Source of the DNA: Chloracidobacterium sp.
GTDB lineage: Bacteria; Acidobacteriota; Blastocatellia; Pyrinomonadales; Pyrinomonadaceae
DNA: 64,000 bases
Direction of reading: 5' to 3'
Assembly (NCBI GenBank): GCA_016711345.1
Contig: JADJTD010000001.1
Coordinates: forward strand, 3,474,001 to 3,538,000
A program made the translations under genes and the position numbers. The notes under the pieces are model-generated. The model saw only the letters and a program-made list of their open reading frames with translations. It was not told where the DNA came from and searched no databases. Numbering within the stretch: the first letter of the stretch is position 1; each line of letters opens with the position of its first letter. Below, piece after piece: positions 25,386-34,853 of the stretch.

Positions 25386-26948
25386 TTATAACGGTATGTT
25401 TCCATGTTTCTTGGGCGGATTTGAGTCGCGTTTATTTTGGAGCAGCGAAAGTGCGCGAATGAGCTTAGGACGCGTTAATTTTGGCTCGATGACCTCGTCG
25501 ATGTAACCTCGTTCCGCCGCGACATATGGGTTGGCAAACTTGTCGTTGAATTCGTTGACGATCCGCTGCCGATTTTCCTCCGGATTCGTTATATCTAGGA
25601 GTTCTTTACGGTAAAGAATGCCCACTGCCCCTTCTGCCCCCATGACCGCGATCTCGGCAGATGGGTAGGCAAAGTTGATGTCTGTACGAATATGCTTTGA
25701 GGCCATTACGCAATACGCTCCGCCGTAGGCTTTTCGCGTGATAACTGTGATCTTTGGCACCGTAGCCTCGGCAAACGCGTATAACAGCTTTGCCCCGTGG
25801 CGGATGATGCCTTGATGTTCCTGATTAACTCCCGGAAGAAAGCCCGGCACATCTTCAAACGTTATCAGCGGAATGTTAAAGCAATCACAAAAACGTACAA
25901 AGCGGGCGGCTTTAACAGATGCGTCTATATCGAGAACACCCGCAAGAAATGCCGGTTGGTTTGCAACAATACCAACCGAATAGCCTCCGAGACGTGCAAA
26001 GCCGACAACAATATTTGGAGCATAATGCTCTTGGACTTCGAAAAAATAACCCTCATCGACGACATTATTAATTATGTCGCGAATGTCGTAAGGCTGCGTC
26101 GATGCTTCGGGGACCATCGAATTGAGTTTTTCATCGGAGCGATCAGAAGGATCTTCTGTTGCAACAAATGGCGGATCGTCCATATTGTTCGAAGGGATGA
26201 ACGAGAGCAACTCACGAGTTATTCGCAGTGCGTGTTCATCCGAATCGGCCGCAAAATGAGCAACGCCAGATTTCGTGTTATGCGTCATCGCGCCGCCCAG
26301 CTCATCTTTTGTTACATCCTCATGCGTGACGGTTTTTATAACGTCAGGACCTGTGATGAACATATAGGACGTGTCCTTGACCATCACGTTGAAATCAGTG
26401 ATCGCGGGCGAGTAAACCGCACCGCCGGCACAAGGCCCTAGAATGCAGCTAATCTGCGGAATGACGCCGCTCGCCAAAACATTGCGAAGAAAGATATCGG
26501 CATATCCACCAAGGGAAACCACGCCTTCCTGAATGCGAGCTCCGCCGGAATCGTTAAGGCCGATCACCGGAAAACCGGTTTTCATCGCCATATCCATGAT
26601 CTTGCATATCTTTTCTGCGTGAGTTTCCGAAAGCGACCCTCCAAAAACAGTAAAATCCTGTGCAAAAACAAAAACCTCGCGACCGTCCACTAGACCGTGA
26701 CCGGTTATCACGCCATCGCCAGGAAATTTCTGTTCTTCCATCCCAAAGTCGGTTGAGCGATGAACGACAAATTTATCAAACTCCTCAAAGCTGCCTTCGT
26801 CGAGGAAAAATTCGACCCTCTCGCGGGCGGTCATTTTACCGGCGGCTTTTTGTTTTTCGACCCGCGCTTTGCCGCCGCCTTCTTCGGCGATTTGTGACTT
26901 TGCTTTCAAAAGTTCGATCTTGCTTTTGGTCTTTGATTCGGGCTGCAT
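25386..26948 (-). CDS. Acyl-CoA (propionyl-/methylmalonyl-type) carboxylase carboxyltransferase subunit
   Basis: 520 residues of the biotin-dependent carboxyltransferase family. The typical features are TARERVEFFLDEGSFEE, the GLNDSGGARIQEGV oxyanion region, GPCAGGAVYSPAITDF, and the second crotonase-like half with FEDVPGFLPGVNQEHQGIIRHGAKLLYA and KAYGGAYCVM. It transfers carboxylate from biotin to an acyl-CoA (propionyl-CoA most likely, as for PccB) or works in a decarboxylase (MmdA). The biotin carboxylase and carrier subunits are not in the window, so the exact substrate is open. Confidence 0.9.
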   Translation of the reverse strand: MQPESKTKSKIELLKAKSQIAEEGGGKARVEKQKAAGKMTARERVEFFLDEGSFEEFDKFVVHRSTDFGMEEQKFPGDGVITGHGLVDGREVFVFAQDFTVFGGSLSETHAEKICKIMDMAMKTGFPVIGLNDSGGARIQEGVVSLGGYADIFLRNVLASGVIPQISCILGPCAGGAVYSPAITDFNVMVKDTSYMFITGPDVIKTVTHEDVTKDELGGAMTHNTKSGVAHFAADSDEHALRITRELLSFIPSNNMDDPPFVATEDPSDRSDEKLNSMVPEASTQPYDIRDIINNVVDEGYFFEVQEHYAPNIVVGFARLGGYSVGIVANQPAFLAGVLDIDASVKAARFVRFCDCFNIPLITFEDVPGFLPGVNQEHQGIIRHGAKLLYAFAEATVPKITVITRKAYGGAYCVMASKHIRTDINFAYPSAEIAVMGAEGAVGILYRKELLDITNPEENRQRIVNEFNDKFANPYVAAERGYIDEVIEPKLTRPKLIRALSLLQNKRDSNPPKKHGNIPL

Positions 26949-27019
26949 ATCGACTAAGTTTAACTATTATTTGTTGTTATTTCAAAAAATCGTTATAAAT
27001 GATTAAATTTGGATAGGAA

Positions 27020-27820
27020 ATGAGAGAAATAGAAAAAATAACAAGCAGCGATAATCGGCGATTGGTCAATGCTCGGAAGGTTCGCGACGGCAAGGTGCCT
27101 GAACAGATATTCATCGAAGGGCGCAGATTAGTAGAAGAAGTTTTGCGTTCAAACCTGGTCATTGATGATTGTTTTGTGACAGATGACTTTGCTGACGATG
27201 AGCTATTCGAAATGATCGCCGCGCTAAATATTGCGATTGCGGTAATACCAAACCGTCTATTAGATTCACTTTCGGATACAAAGCACCCGCAGGGAATTAT
27301 CATGATCGCAAAGCGTCCCGAAACGTCGCTTTCTGCAATCGAGACAAATTTAGGAAATTCGCTACTCTCGATTGTTGTATTCCTGAAAGAAATAAATAAT
27401 CCTTCAAACCTTGGAGCGATATTAAGGACAGCCGAGGCCGCCGGAGTTGCCGGCGTAATTATTTCAAGCAATTCTGCCAACGTGTTTTCGCCAAAATCTT
27501 TGCGTGCCGCTATGGGATCGGCTTTTCGATTGCCGATAGTTGAAAACACGGATATTGAAAATACTTTACATTGGTCGAAAAGTACTCAACTGACTTCAAC
27601 TGCCGCCGCGGGAAATTCTTTGAAGAATTATGCCGACATTGATTGGAGAAAGCCGCGGCTTTTGATCTTTGGATCAGAGGCACACGGTCTAGACAACGCT
27701 GAATTACAACTGATCGAGGATGCTATTAGAATTCCGATGGAAAATGAAGTCGAAAGTCTAAATTTAGCAGTTTCCGCAGGCGTTCTGCTTTTCGAAGCAA
27801 AACGTCAAATCACAAGTTAA
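27020..27820 (+). CDS. SpoU/TrmH-family RNA 2'-O-methyltransferase
   Basis: 266 residues. The N-terminal substrate-binding domain (ITSSDNRRLVNARKVRDGK, FIEGRRLVEEVL) precedes the knotted SPOUT domain. Its three motifs are all present: EINNPSNLGAILRTAEAAG, LIFGSEAHGLD and IPMENEVESLNLAVSAGVLLFE. The enzyme methylates rRNA or tRNA ribose; the closest named families are RlmB and TrmH-like proteins, but the target base cannot be given. It is divergent from the carboxylase gene with a 71-base gap. Confidence 0.92.
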   Translation: MREIEKITSSDNRRLVNARKVRDGKVPEQIFIEGRRLVEEVLRSNLVIDDCFVTDDFADDELFEMIAALNIAIAVIPNRLLDSLSDTKHPQGIIMIAKRPETSLSAIETNLGNSLLSIVVFLKEINNPSNLGAILRTAEAAGVAGVIISSNSANVFSPKSLRAAMGSAFRLPIVENTDIENTLHWSKSTQLTSTAAAGNSLKNYADIDWRKPRLLIFGSEAHGLDNAELQLIEDAIRIPMENEVESLNLAVSAGVLLFEAKRQITS

Positions 27821-27924
27821 TAAGCTCGTCCTGACGCGGCTTTCAATCTATATAAACTTCACGACAAAACCTAGGCGGAAACCGTTTTGAAGAAGCTCGG
27901 CGGTTCTGATACAGCGGGCAGTTA

Positions 27925-29319
27925 TCAGGGTTGGGCCTTTAACATATTTTCTATCTCGCCTTTAAATCGTCTCTGCATTTCAACATCGTTTGCGATTACG
28001 AGAGCAGCAGCAATATCGGCGACCAGAATTTTTGAGTTTGAGGCGTCAGTGGTCGATAAATGTTTTTGAGATTCAAGCAGGGCAGCCCGTGCTTTGACAT
28101 AGTCGCCGATAAGCAAATTAGCCCTGCCCTGTAAATAGAAATCCTCGGCGTCACGAGCAGGCGGAATTTCTTTTAAGTAAGAAGCCGGATCATTGTCCAC
28201 AGTTCTGCGGAGCTTTTCAAACGAAGTCATTGCTATATTTTCCGACTTCATTTCAGATAGCTGAGGAAACAACTGTTCCTTGGGAGTAGGAACAAGCATG
28301 AAATGGTAGAGCCCAAGGCCGAGCAAACTGCCAAGCAGCAACATTCCAAACGCCGTTGCGATACCGCCCAATGAACCAGTAGCAGTTTTATCGACATCGG
28401 TTTCATAGGCAGAGAACATCTCTATGCGTTCTTGTTGGTTACTTGCAGGTTGTCTGATATTTGGTTCTGTTTGAGCGTCATCTGTATCACTTTCACGTTC
28501 CGAAAAAGTTCGAGCCGTTGCGATCGTATCTTCTTCGCCGGACAGATCGCCGGTTGTGATCTCTTTTTCAGGTGCGTCTGACAAACATCTAACGACGACA
28601 GCAGTGAGATTGTCTTCAGCTCCGCGTTCGTAACATAAAGTTTTCAAATGTGCGCAAATCTCAGCTGGTTCCTTGGCGCCTGCTAATATATTTTTGATCT
28701 CATTATCGTTGACATGACGCGTGATGCCGTCCGAGCATATCAAAAATGTCGTTCTGGGCTCGATAAGAATTGTCTTGAAATCGGCTTCAACGGTTGGCTC
28801 GGCACCAAGCGCTCGATTGATCACGTTTTTGCCAGGGTGATTTTCAGCCTGCTCCTCTGTCATGCGGCCAGCTCGCACTTCGTCAGCGACCATCGAGTGA
28901 TCTTCCGTTTCGCGGTGGAGATAACCGTTAGGATCGACGCGATACAAACGCGAATCTCCAACGTGTCCGATCGTGGCTACGTTCTCAGAGATGTTGAGTG
29001 CGACTATAGTCGTCGCCATACTCGACAGCTTAGATAGTTGTTGTGCTGTCTGATAGATCGCCGCATTTGCGCTTTCGATAGCATTCCTTAGAATTTCTTC
29101 GGCATCAATGCCATTTGGCTTATTTGCAAAGGCTTCACCGAGTATTTCCATCGCCATCTGCGATGCGACCTCGCCACCCTCCGCACCACCGACTCCATCG
29201 GCAATCGCATAAACGCCTAAGTGATCCATTTCAAGAAATGAATCTTCATTCTGCGGCCGCTTTTCGCTTAGTCCTCTATCTGTGATAGCTGCCGAAATAA
29301 CGTGGAGTTTATCTGCCAT
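27925..29319 (-). CDS. PP2C-type Ser/Thr protein phosphatase with transmembrane anchor
   Basis: 464 residues. Residues 1-245 form a PP2C domain (RPQNEDSFL, GVYAIADGVGGAEGGE, GHVGDSRLYR, LICSDGITRHV, DNLTAVVV) with the metal-binding Asp residues in place. A linker and one transmembrane helix (about 318-340) lead to a C-terminal tail of about 120 residues with tetratricopeptide-like helices, probably periplasmic. It is the last gene of the fhaA-PBP-rodA-PP2C unit and should reverse the action of Ser/Thr kinases on cell-wall proteins, as PstP does in Mycobacterium; that role is inference from gene order. Confidence 0.9.
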   Translation of the reverse strand: MADKLHVISAAITDRGLSEKRPQNEDSFLEMDHLGVYAIADGVGGAEGGEVASQMAMEILGEAFANKPNGIDAEEILRNAIESANAAIYQTAQQLSKLSSMATTIVALNISENVATIGHVGDSRLYRVDPNGYLHRETEDHSMVADEVRAGRMTEEQAENHPGKNVINRALGAEPTVEADFKTILIEPRTTFLICSDGITRHVNDNEIKNILAGAKEPAEICAHLKTLCYERGAEDNLTAVVVRCLSDAPEKEITTGDLSGEEDTIATARTFSERESDTDDAQTEPNIRQPASNQQERIEMFSAYETDVDKTATGSLGGIATAFGMLLLGSLLGLGLYHFMLVPTPKEQLFPQLSEMKSENIAMTSFEKLRRTVDNDPASYLKEIPPARDAEDFYLQGRANLLIGDYVKARAALLESQKHLSTTDASNSKILVADIAAALVIANDVEMQRRFKGEIENMLKAQP

Positions 29320-29358
29320 TTTTCAAAATTATAACATCAATTTATACAATGTCTTAGA

Positions 29359-31125
29359 TTATGTAAGATTAGGTGCAACATTAAATTCGTCTCGTGCGTG
29401 ATCAATGGCGTTTCTGTGCGAAAATGCCATCAACATTCCGAGCATAATAAAGCTTGTAACAAGACTAAATCCGCCATGACTTACAAAAGGAAGCGTGATG
29501 CCGGTCATTGGAAGGGCGCGTGTAATGCCGCCAATGTTGACCAAGGCCTGAAAGCCGATGAACGCAGCAAGACCCACGCAGCATAGTTTGCTGAACATAT
29601 CGCGTGAGTCGCGAGCGGTCCGGACGCCTGCTCCGACAAATACAATTAGAGCAAATATTATTAACAGCCCGCCGAATAGTCCAAGTTCCTCAGCAACCGC
29701 GGCAAAAATGTAGTCCGAATCCGAAACCGGTATCAATTCGGGATAGCCGAGGCCCAATCCGCGTCCGGTAACTCCGCCGGAAGAAAGGCCGAATGTCGCT
29801 TGGGCGGGCTGAAAAGCAAGGTTATCAAACCATGCATCGATGTTGATCGTTTTTTGCAATTCAGGATTTTCCTCGATCATCTGAGGCAGCTTAGGATCTC
29901 TTTTTGCAAGCTCGGCGAAATAATCATTGTAATCATCTTTCCACCAGCTAGTTTCTGGCGGCGGCGGATCAAAACCGTCAAGCCACAAATGAAATCGCTG
30001 TTGAATGCGGTTTGGGAGCACTGCTTTAAAAGGCTGGGCCAGCGTTGGAAGCAAAGGGATCTTTGACTGCGTGTTGTCGGGCAATGCTCCGACGACAAGG
30101 ATCGACATGATAAAAAGGACGCTTCCGACAAGCACAAACCTCTGTGAAAAACGTCGTATAGCTATCAAATAAAGTGTTGCATAGGCTGACCCGAAAACCA
30201 TCATTTGCCCGAAATCCTTCAACACAAAAAATGGAAAGAACGGCAACGCCGCCATAAATACAAGCGGAACGACATCTTTTGCTCTTGGGATGCCCCAGTA
30301 TGTTCGAGCGAGATCCTTGTAAAGAACTGCGAGGATTGCTGCGAAGCCGATCAAAAATGGTATCTTGGCCAGTTCCCACGGAGTGCTGTTACCAATGGAC
30401 TTTCCGGCACGGGAAGTGATGGCAGCAAGCAGCAGCGGGCCGAGCGTTAGGATAACTACCAGAAAACCGTTGTTCTGTAGAAATTTGAGCGTTCCGTCAT
30501 GCCGCATTACGATAAAAGCCGCTACCAAACAGAAAATTCCAAATAGCGGGATAAGCGTAAGACCTGATGTAGCAATCCCGTAAAGTGTATCCTTTGACGG
30601 CCTCAGGGTTTCGTTCGAAAGATCAACCGGGCTTGGAGGAGTAGCCGGAAGTCCCATCATCTGTTTTTTTTCAGGCGAATAGTTCTCCTGGATGTAATGC
30701 AGTTGGAGAGTTTTGATCTTCGCATCCCGCTCTTTTGCGATCGCCCTCAATTTTGCGCGAAGCAATTCACGCGATTTTTCTTTGTCAGAAATATCAGAAT
30801 TTTGAATTCGTGCTCTATCGGCTGAATCAATGTCGGCAACATATTCACGGTCGGAAAAGAGTCGGTACTGCACCGTTAATCCAATCGAAAAAAGCAGTAC
30901 GCAGCTCGTATAGAGCGTCCAATTACCGGTGAATCTCAAAAATCTTTTTATAAATATGGGAAGTATGGCGAGTATCGAGAGGAGTGCTAGGTTTCTGAGA
31001 GCAGCCAGACCGCTCGTCTCATATCCGCGAATCATTCCGCCGTAAAAGATCGAATAGTGGGCAATCGCAGTCAAGATGACGATGAGCACCAGGATGAAAA
31101 AATGTGTTGATGTCTTGTTCGTCAC
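29359..31125 (-). CDS. FtsW/RodA/SpoVE family peptidoglycan polymerase
   Basis: 588 residues with about ten transmembrane helices. The SEDS family is recognised by the GLSSGGVTGRGLGLGYPELIPVSDSDYIFA region, EELGLFGGLLII and the C-terminal ITLPFVSHGGFSLV. SEDS proteins polymerise glycan strands from lipid II and work with a class B PBP, and here the PBP gene is immediately upstream. The GTG at 31125 is the start. At 588 residues it is longer than typical RodA or FtsW (about 380-420): a 150-residue loop between helices 3 and 5 (DIDSADRARIQNSDISDKEK) explains the difference. The pairing suggests an elongation-type role like RodA. Confidence 0.9.
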   Translation of the reverse strand: MTNKTSTHFFILVLIVILTAIAHYSIFYGGMIRGYETSGLAALRNLALLSILAILPIFIKRFLRFTGNWTLYTSCVLLFSIGLTVQYRLFSDREYVADIDSADRARIQNSDISDKEKSRELLRAKLRAIAKERDAKIKTLQLHYIQENYSPEKKQMMGLPATPPSPVDLSNETLRPSKDTLYGIATSGLTLIPLFGIFCLVAAFIVMRHDGTLKFLQNNGFLVVILTLGPLLLAAITSRAGKSIGNSTPWELAKIPFLIGFAAILAVLYKDLARTYWGIPRAKDVVPLVFMAALPFFPFFVLKDFGQMMVFGSAYATLYLIAIRRFSQRFVLVGSVLFIMSILVVGALPDNTQSKIPLLPTLAQPFKAVLPNRIQQRFHLWLDGFDPPPPETSWWKDDYNDYFAELAKRDPKLPQMIEENPELQKTINIDAWFDNLAFQPAQATFGLSSGGVTGRGLGLGYPELIPVSDSDYIFAAVAEELGLFGGLLIIFALIVFVGAGVRTARDSRDMFSKLCCVGLAAFIGFQALVNIGGITRALPMTGITLPFVSHGGFSLVTSFIMLGMLMAFSHRNAIDHARDEFNVAPNLT

Positions 31126-31139
31126 TTGATCAATTGACC

Positions 31140-33023
31140 TTATCTTTTCTTTGGCTGTGTTGGTGCTTTAACTTTAAATTTATCACCAAGAAGTCCAAGA
31201 TCCCGTGCTTTTAGAATCACATTCGCCGCGACCGGTGCAGCCGTTTGACCACCAAAACGATTGCCTATATCTTCTATAACTACGGCTATTGCGAGTTGCG
31301 GATTTTCAAGCGGAGCGATAGCGATGAACCAACCATCCGTTCGGTTGAAGGTCAAATACTCTTTGTATTCAACCATTTCGCCATTTTCATTTTTCTTCTT
31401 TTTTGATACGAACATCCGCTCGCCGGTTTTCGGATCAAATCTTGGAGCATCGTCCTTTTCGGCGGTTCCTGTTTTGCCGCCGGCCCTAATGCCTGTTCCG
31501 GCTAAAGCGCTTCGAACTGCTCCGCCTGTGCCGCCCGGCTCCTCGGTTACCGTTGACATAATTTCACGAACATCGGCGGCGTGCTGCTTGTTGAGAATCT
31601 GGGAAAACATCTTTGGTTGAACATCGAACTCTATCTTTGGCTGCATGAGTTGTCCCTGCAAATTACCTGCGGCAGAAGCCACAAGCACCATTTGAAACGG
31701 AGTCATTTGCGAAGCCAATCCTTGTCCGATGCCTACAAGTCCAAAATCAAACAGAGTCAAATCTTTACCGATGACCATCGTCGAGCGGGCAGGGCTGAGT
31801 GCGTTGGAAATTCGTTTATCGCTGGTGTTCCAGATATCGGAAAAGAAGCCTTGTGTCAAGGCTTCTTCCCTTTTGTCGACCGCTGCGATACTAAATAGCC
31901 TTGCTGTTTCTCCCATGCGTTCGCGCCCGAGAAAATTTGCCAATTGTGCAAAATACTGGTTGCTCGACACTTTGAAGCCTTCGCGAATAGGCACATTGAT
32001 CGCGCAAATATCGCAGCTTCCGCCCGCGTCACAGATTGGCCGTGAGCCTTTAAAAGGCGTGTAGCAGTCCGGTGCGGGCAGATCAGAACCAAGAAAGTCC
32101 TGCTTTCCGGCGCGAAACGCGGAGATCATTGTAAGCGTCTTAAAAGTGGAACCAGCCGAGTAATATTCACGGGTCGCACGGCTGAGCAAAGGCTTATTCG
32201 CTTTGTCGGCCTCAAGTTTTAGATAGCCTTCTGTGGTCTGAGCATCGGCGAGGTTAAAGGACGGATTTGAGTACATCGCAAGCACGTCGCCGGTCTGCGG
32301 ATTCATGACGACGATCGCGCCTTTTTTTCCTTCCAATTGCTGAGCGACATACGCCTGAAGGTTGCGGTCGATTGTGATTCGCACGTCTTTATCTTCAGGT
32401 TCTGGCTTCCTATATTTCGTTAAGATCTCCCAAGCCTCGGGCATCGGATCGGATCCTCTTCTGTACAAGGCTCGCTCAAGTCCGGGAGTTCCGCGTTCGG
32501 TTCCTAAAAGATGAGCCATTTCTTTTTCAAGCGGGAAGGTCCTCGATATGTCACCGTCAGTGTCGAGTTTGTAATGTGCCAACGCCTGGTCGAGTCTTCC
32601 GGTTCGGTCGAGCATCCAACCGCGGAGCGTTGCGGCGTTTGTTCGGCGAACTCGCAGGTCTTTATAACTTAATGCCTGAAATTGTTCATTGGAATCATCG
32701 GCAAATCTTGTCCAATAAACTTGAAAGCCGAAGATGAAAACCGCGAGGATCACGAATACTACGAGCCAGGTACGCAGGCTTTTGTTTGCAACCGTTCGGG
32801 CGAGCTTTTTATCGACTTCGAGCGAGAGGTCACGCTCGAGTACAAATTTTGAACGCCGAAAATTCTCAACAAAGCCCAAGATCAAGAAAACCAATAAAAT
32901 CCCCATGCCGATCGAATAAAATATCGTCAGGCCTGCCGGGGTGCGTTCCAGAACCTGACCGCCGAAAAGATTTTCGGGCCGCAGTTTTTGCCAATCGATA
33001 AAGAGAAGCAGAAGTGAATACAT
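31140..33023 (-). CDS. Class B penicillin-binding protein (transpeptidase)
   Basis: 627 residues. An N-terminal membrane region with two hydrophobic segments (FYSIGMGILLVFLILGF; WLVVFVILAVFIFGFQVY) precedes a short dimerisation-type region (RGWMLDRTGRLD) and the transpeptidase domain. The active-site serine is in SAGSTFKTL (SxxK), with SSNQY (SxN) and GKTGTAE (KTG). A cluster of Cys residues (DCYTPF...ICDAGGSCDICAIN, about residues 320-342) lies in the domain and is unusual. It crosslinks peptidoglycan in the periplasm with the SEDS protein encoded 14 bases downstream. Order matches actinobacterial pbpA-rodA. Confidence 0.93.
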   Translation of the reverse strand: MYSLLLLFIDWQKLRPENLFGGQVLERTPAGLTIFYSIGMGILLVFLILGFVENFRRSKFVLERDLSLEVDKKLARTVANKSLRTWLVVFVILAVFIFGFQVYWTRFADDSNEQFQALSYKDLRVRRTNAATLRGWMLDRTGRLDQALAHYKLDTDGDISRTFPLEKEMAHLLGTERGTPGLERALYRRGSDPMPEAWEILTKYRKPEPEDKDVRITIDRNLQAYVAQQLEGKKGAIVVMNPQTGDVLAMYSNPSFNLADAQTTEGYLKLEADKANKPLLSRATREYYSAGSTFKTLTMISAFRAGKQDFLGSDLPAPDCYTPFKGSRPICDAGGSCDICAINVPIREGFKVSSNQYFAQLANFLGRERMGETARLFSIAAVDKREEALTQGFFSDIWNTSDKRISNALSPARSTMVIGKDLTLFDFGLVGIGQGLASQMTPFQMVLVASAAGNLQGQLMQPKIEFDVQPKMFSQILNKQHAADVREIMSTVTEEPGGTGGAVRSALAGTGIRAGGKTGTAEKDDAPRFDPKTGERMFVSKKKKNENGEMVEYKEYLTFNRTDGWFIAIAPLENPQLAIAVVIEDIGNRFGGQTAAPVAANVILKARDLGLLGDKFKVKAPTQPKKR

Positions 33024-33027
33024 CGGC

Positions 33028-33960
33028 TTATGGCTTGCTTTCGGACACGTCTTCTATGTTTGTGTCATTGATCGTTACAGACATATCATCATCGGTCGTC
33101 TCACCATCTGTCATGTCATTCATTACTGGCACATCGGGTTTCTGAGCAAGTTCGAAGTTGACCTCGATCAGGCCGAACTTTACTCGATCATCCTTTTCAA
33201 GGCGCATCGCTTTTCCATATGCGATACGAGTGTCATTTATAAATGTTCCGTTTGTCGATCCTGTGTCAGCAATTGACAGGGAACCGTCTTCGCTGACAAC
33301 CAACGACGCATGGATCTTTGAAATACTGGCATCGTCAAGAGCAAGTTCGCTCGAGCCAGTTCGCCCAACGCTGCGACGCTGGCCGACAGGGAAAATTAGC
33401 GTTGTCTGTTTTGTCTTTCCGTTGATCTCATACGTTGCAACATAAGTATGGACGGTGGATGTAGAACTCGGCTCGGTCGGACTTTGCGGAGCAGTAACAT
33501 TGATCGCGGGAATCGTTATGTTTTGTCCGACGTCAATCTCCTCATCTACAAATTTGTTAAAACTGACGTAGAGTTTTACGCCTTCAATAAAATAATCGGG
33601 TTTGATCTCAAAAGAAACCGGTGCTTCGGTGTAATAAAGAGAATCATTTATATGATCGATTGTGGCGGTAAGCAATTCGGTCCGAAGCGTTTCAATTGCA
33701 TCACCCTCGGCAAATTTATTCCACTGCATTTTCAACTGAATGTTATGCGGAACGACTTTACCTTTTCCGGGAACATCTTTGACCTCCGCATCCAAAAGCC
33801 TTTTGATACGCTCGATCAGCTCACTCGCAGCCAGACTGCTTGAGGGAACCCATCGACGGCCGGTCAGACGGTCAAATGAATCGCCAATTTTTGTCAGAGC
33901 TCCGCGCAATAGCCAGTCGGCTGAAAATTTGCTTTTTGGTGCGGACGTTTGTTCAGACAT
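33028..33960 (-). CDS. FhaA-like protein: DUF3662 domain plus C-terminal FHA domain
   Basis: 310 residues. The N-terminal half matches DUF3662, the FhaA N-terminal domain (SSSLAASELIERIKRLLDAEV, VVPHNIQLKM). The FHA domain covers about 200-290 (RSVGRTGSSELALDDASISKIHASL, SIADTGSTNGTFIND). In Mycobacterium FhaA binds phosphorylated cell-wall proteins such as the MviN pseudokinase and regulates peptidoglycan synthesis. It is the first gene of the PBP-RodA-PP2C operon, 4 bases from the PBP gene. A second DUF3662-FHA protein is encoded at 42298. Confidence 0.9.
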   Translation of the reverse strand: MSEQTSAPKSKFSADWLLRGALTKIGDSFDRLTGRRWVPSSSLAASELIERIKRLLDAEVKDVPGKGKVVPHNIQLKMQWNKFAEGDAIETLRTELLTATIDHINDSLYYTEAPVSFEIKPDYFIEGVKLYVSFNKFVDEEIDVGQNITIPAINVTAPQSPTEPSSTSTVHTYVATYEINGKTKQTTLIFPVGQRRSVGRTGSSELALDDASISKIHASLVVSEDGSLSIADTGSTNGTFINDTRIAYGKAMRLEKDDRVKFGLIEVNFELAQKPDVPVMNDMTDGETTDDDMSVTINDTNIEDVSESKP

Positions 33961-34179
33961 TAAATGATGAGAGCCTAACTAATACAGTTGCTTGATCTTG
34001 CTGTAATTCTAGCCAAATTACCCTTCAAAGAAAAGTAATTGAAATTGTTGCTTTCTATAGTTCAACAATGTAAAATGTTTTTGGAAGTAATTAAACATTC
34101 CATCTTTCATATCTATAGCGAGCCCACTCTTAAAAATTACTGTCCACAATCGGCTCAAATGAACTCAGTAGGAAAACGT

Positions 34180-34836
34180 ATGAAAATGAGACCTCGATCA
34201 GTAGGGAACGCCGAAAAAGGGGCTTCGATCGTCGAGATCGTCATGGCCTTGGTCATAATCGCGATCCTTTCGGCCATTTCATTACCTTACATCGTAAATT
34301 ACAAGAAATTCTACAAATCTGAAGATCAGGCTCTAAAGATTATCGATCTCATGCGCGAGGCGAGCCAACTAGCACTATCGCAGCGGCGAACGATACGTTT
34401 TGAGATCGATCTGACCGACAATGCTATTTTGCTGATTGATGAGAATGGCAGCCCGTCCGGTACCCAAATAAAAAAAGTTCCTCTCGAAGCCACCAAAGAC
34501 ATTCGGATAGATACGATACCGACAGGTGTGACCAAACCGAATCCGCCCAATTATAACGACATCACGTTTGCGACGGATACCGTTGGGCATCTTGTCGGAG
34601 CGACTACAGTTACGAGCCACAATGTTTGGGCAGCCCGATTTCGGCGTGATGGCTCCGTAGTGGGCACCGGCGGTACGACCCCTATCAGCGTAAATATTTA
34701 TGTTTTTCCGCCAGTTTCGCCTGGAAGTACAACGCCAAGAAAAAAGGATGAAGTAAGGGCGATCACCTTGTTTGGAGGCAGCGGAGCAATTAGATATTGG
34801 AAATATATCAACACGGCATTTGTCGCTGATATTTAG
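34180..34836 (+). CDS. GspH/FimT-type minor pseudopilin
   Basis: 218 residues from the ATG at 34180, chosen for an AGGA site 6 bases upstream; the open frame reaches back to 34039 but that part is not pilin-like. The type III signal is clear: cleavage at EKG|ASIVE with Glu at +5, followed by the hydrophobic helix IVMALVIIAILSAISLPYIV. The globular part has the GspH-like layout. It is the first gene of a four-gene minor pilin unit that probably builds the tip of a type IV pilus or type II secretion pseudopilus. Confidence 0.85.
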   Translation: MKMRPRSVGNAEKGASIVEIVMALVIIAILSAISLPYIVNYKKFYKSEDQALKIIDLMREASQLALSQRRTIRFEIDLTDNAILLIDENGSPSGTQIKKVPLEATKDIRIDTIPTGVTKPNPPNYNDITFATDTVGHLVGATTVTSHNVWAARFRRDGSVVGTGGTTPISVNIYVFPPVSPGSTTPRKKDEVRAITLFGGSGAIRYWKYINTAFVADI

Positions 34837-34853
34837 AAAAAAGGACAAAAATT

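Noticed and set aside
34039..34179. N-terminal extension of the FimT/GspH-type pilin
   Set aside because: The extra 47 codons are AT-rich, would put an overlong leader before the prepilin cleavage site, and lack a ribosome-binding site.
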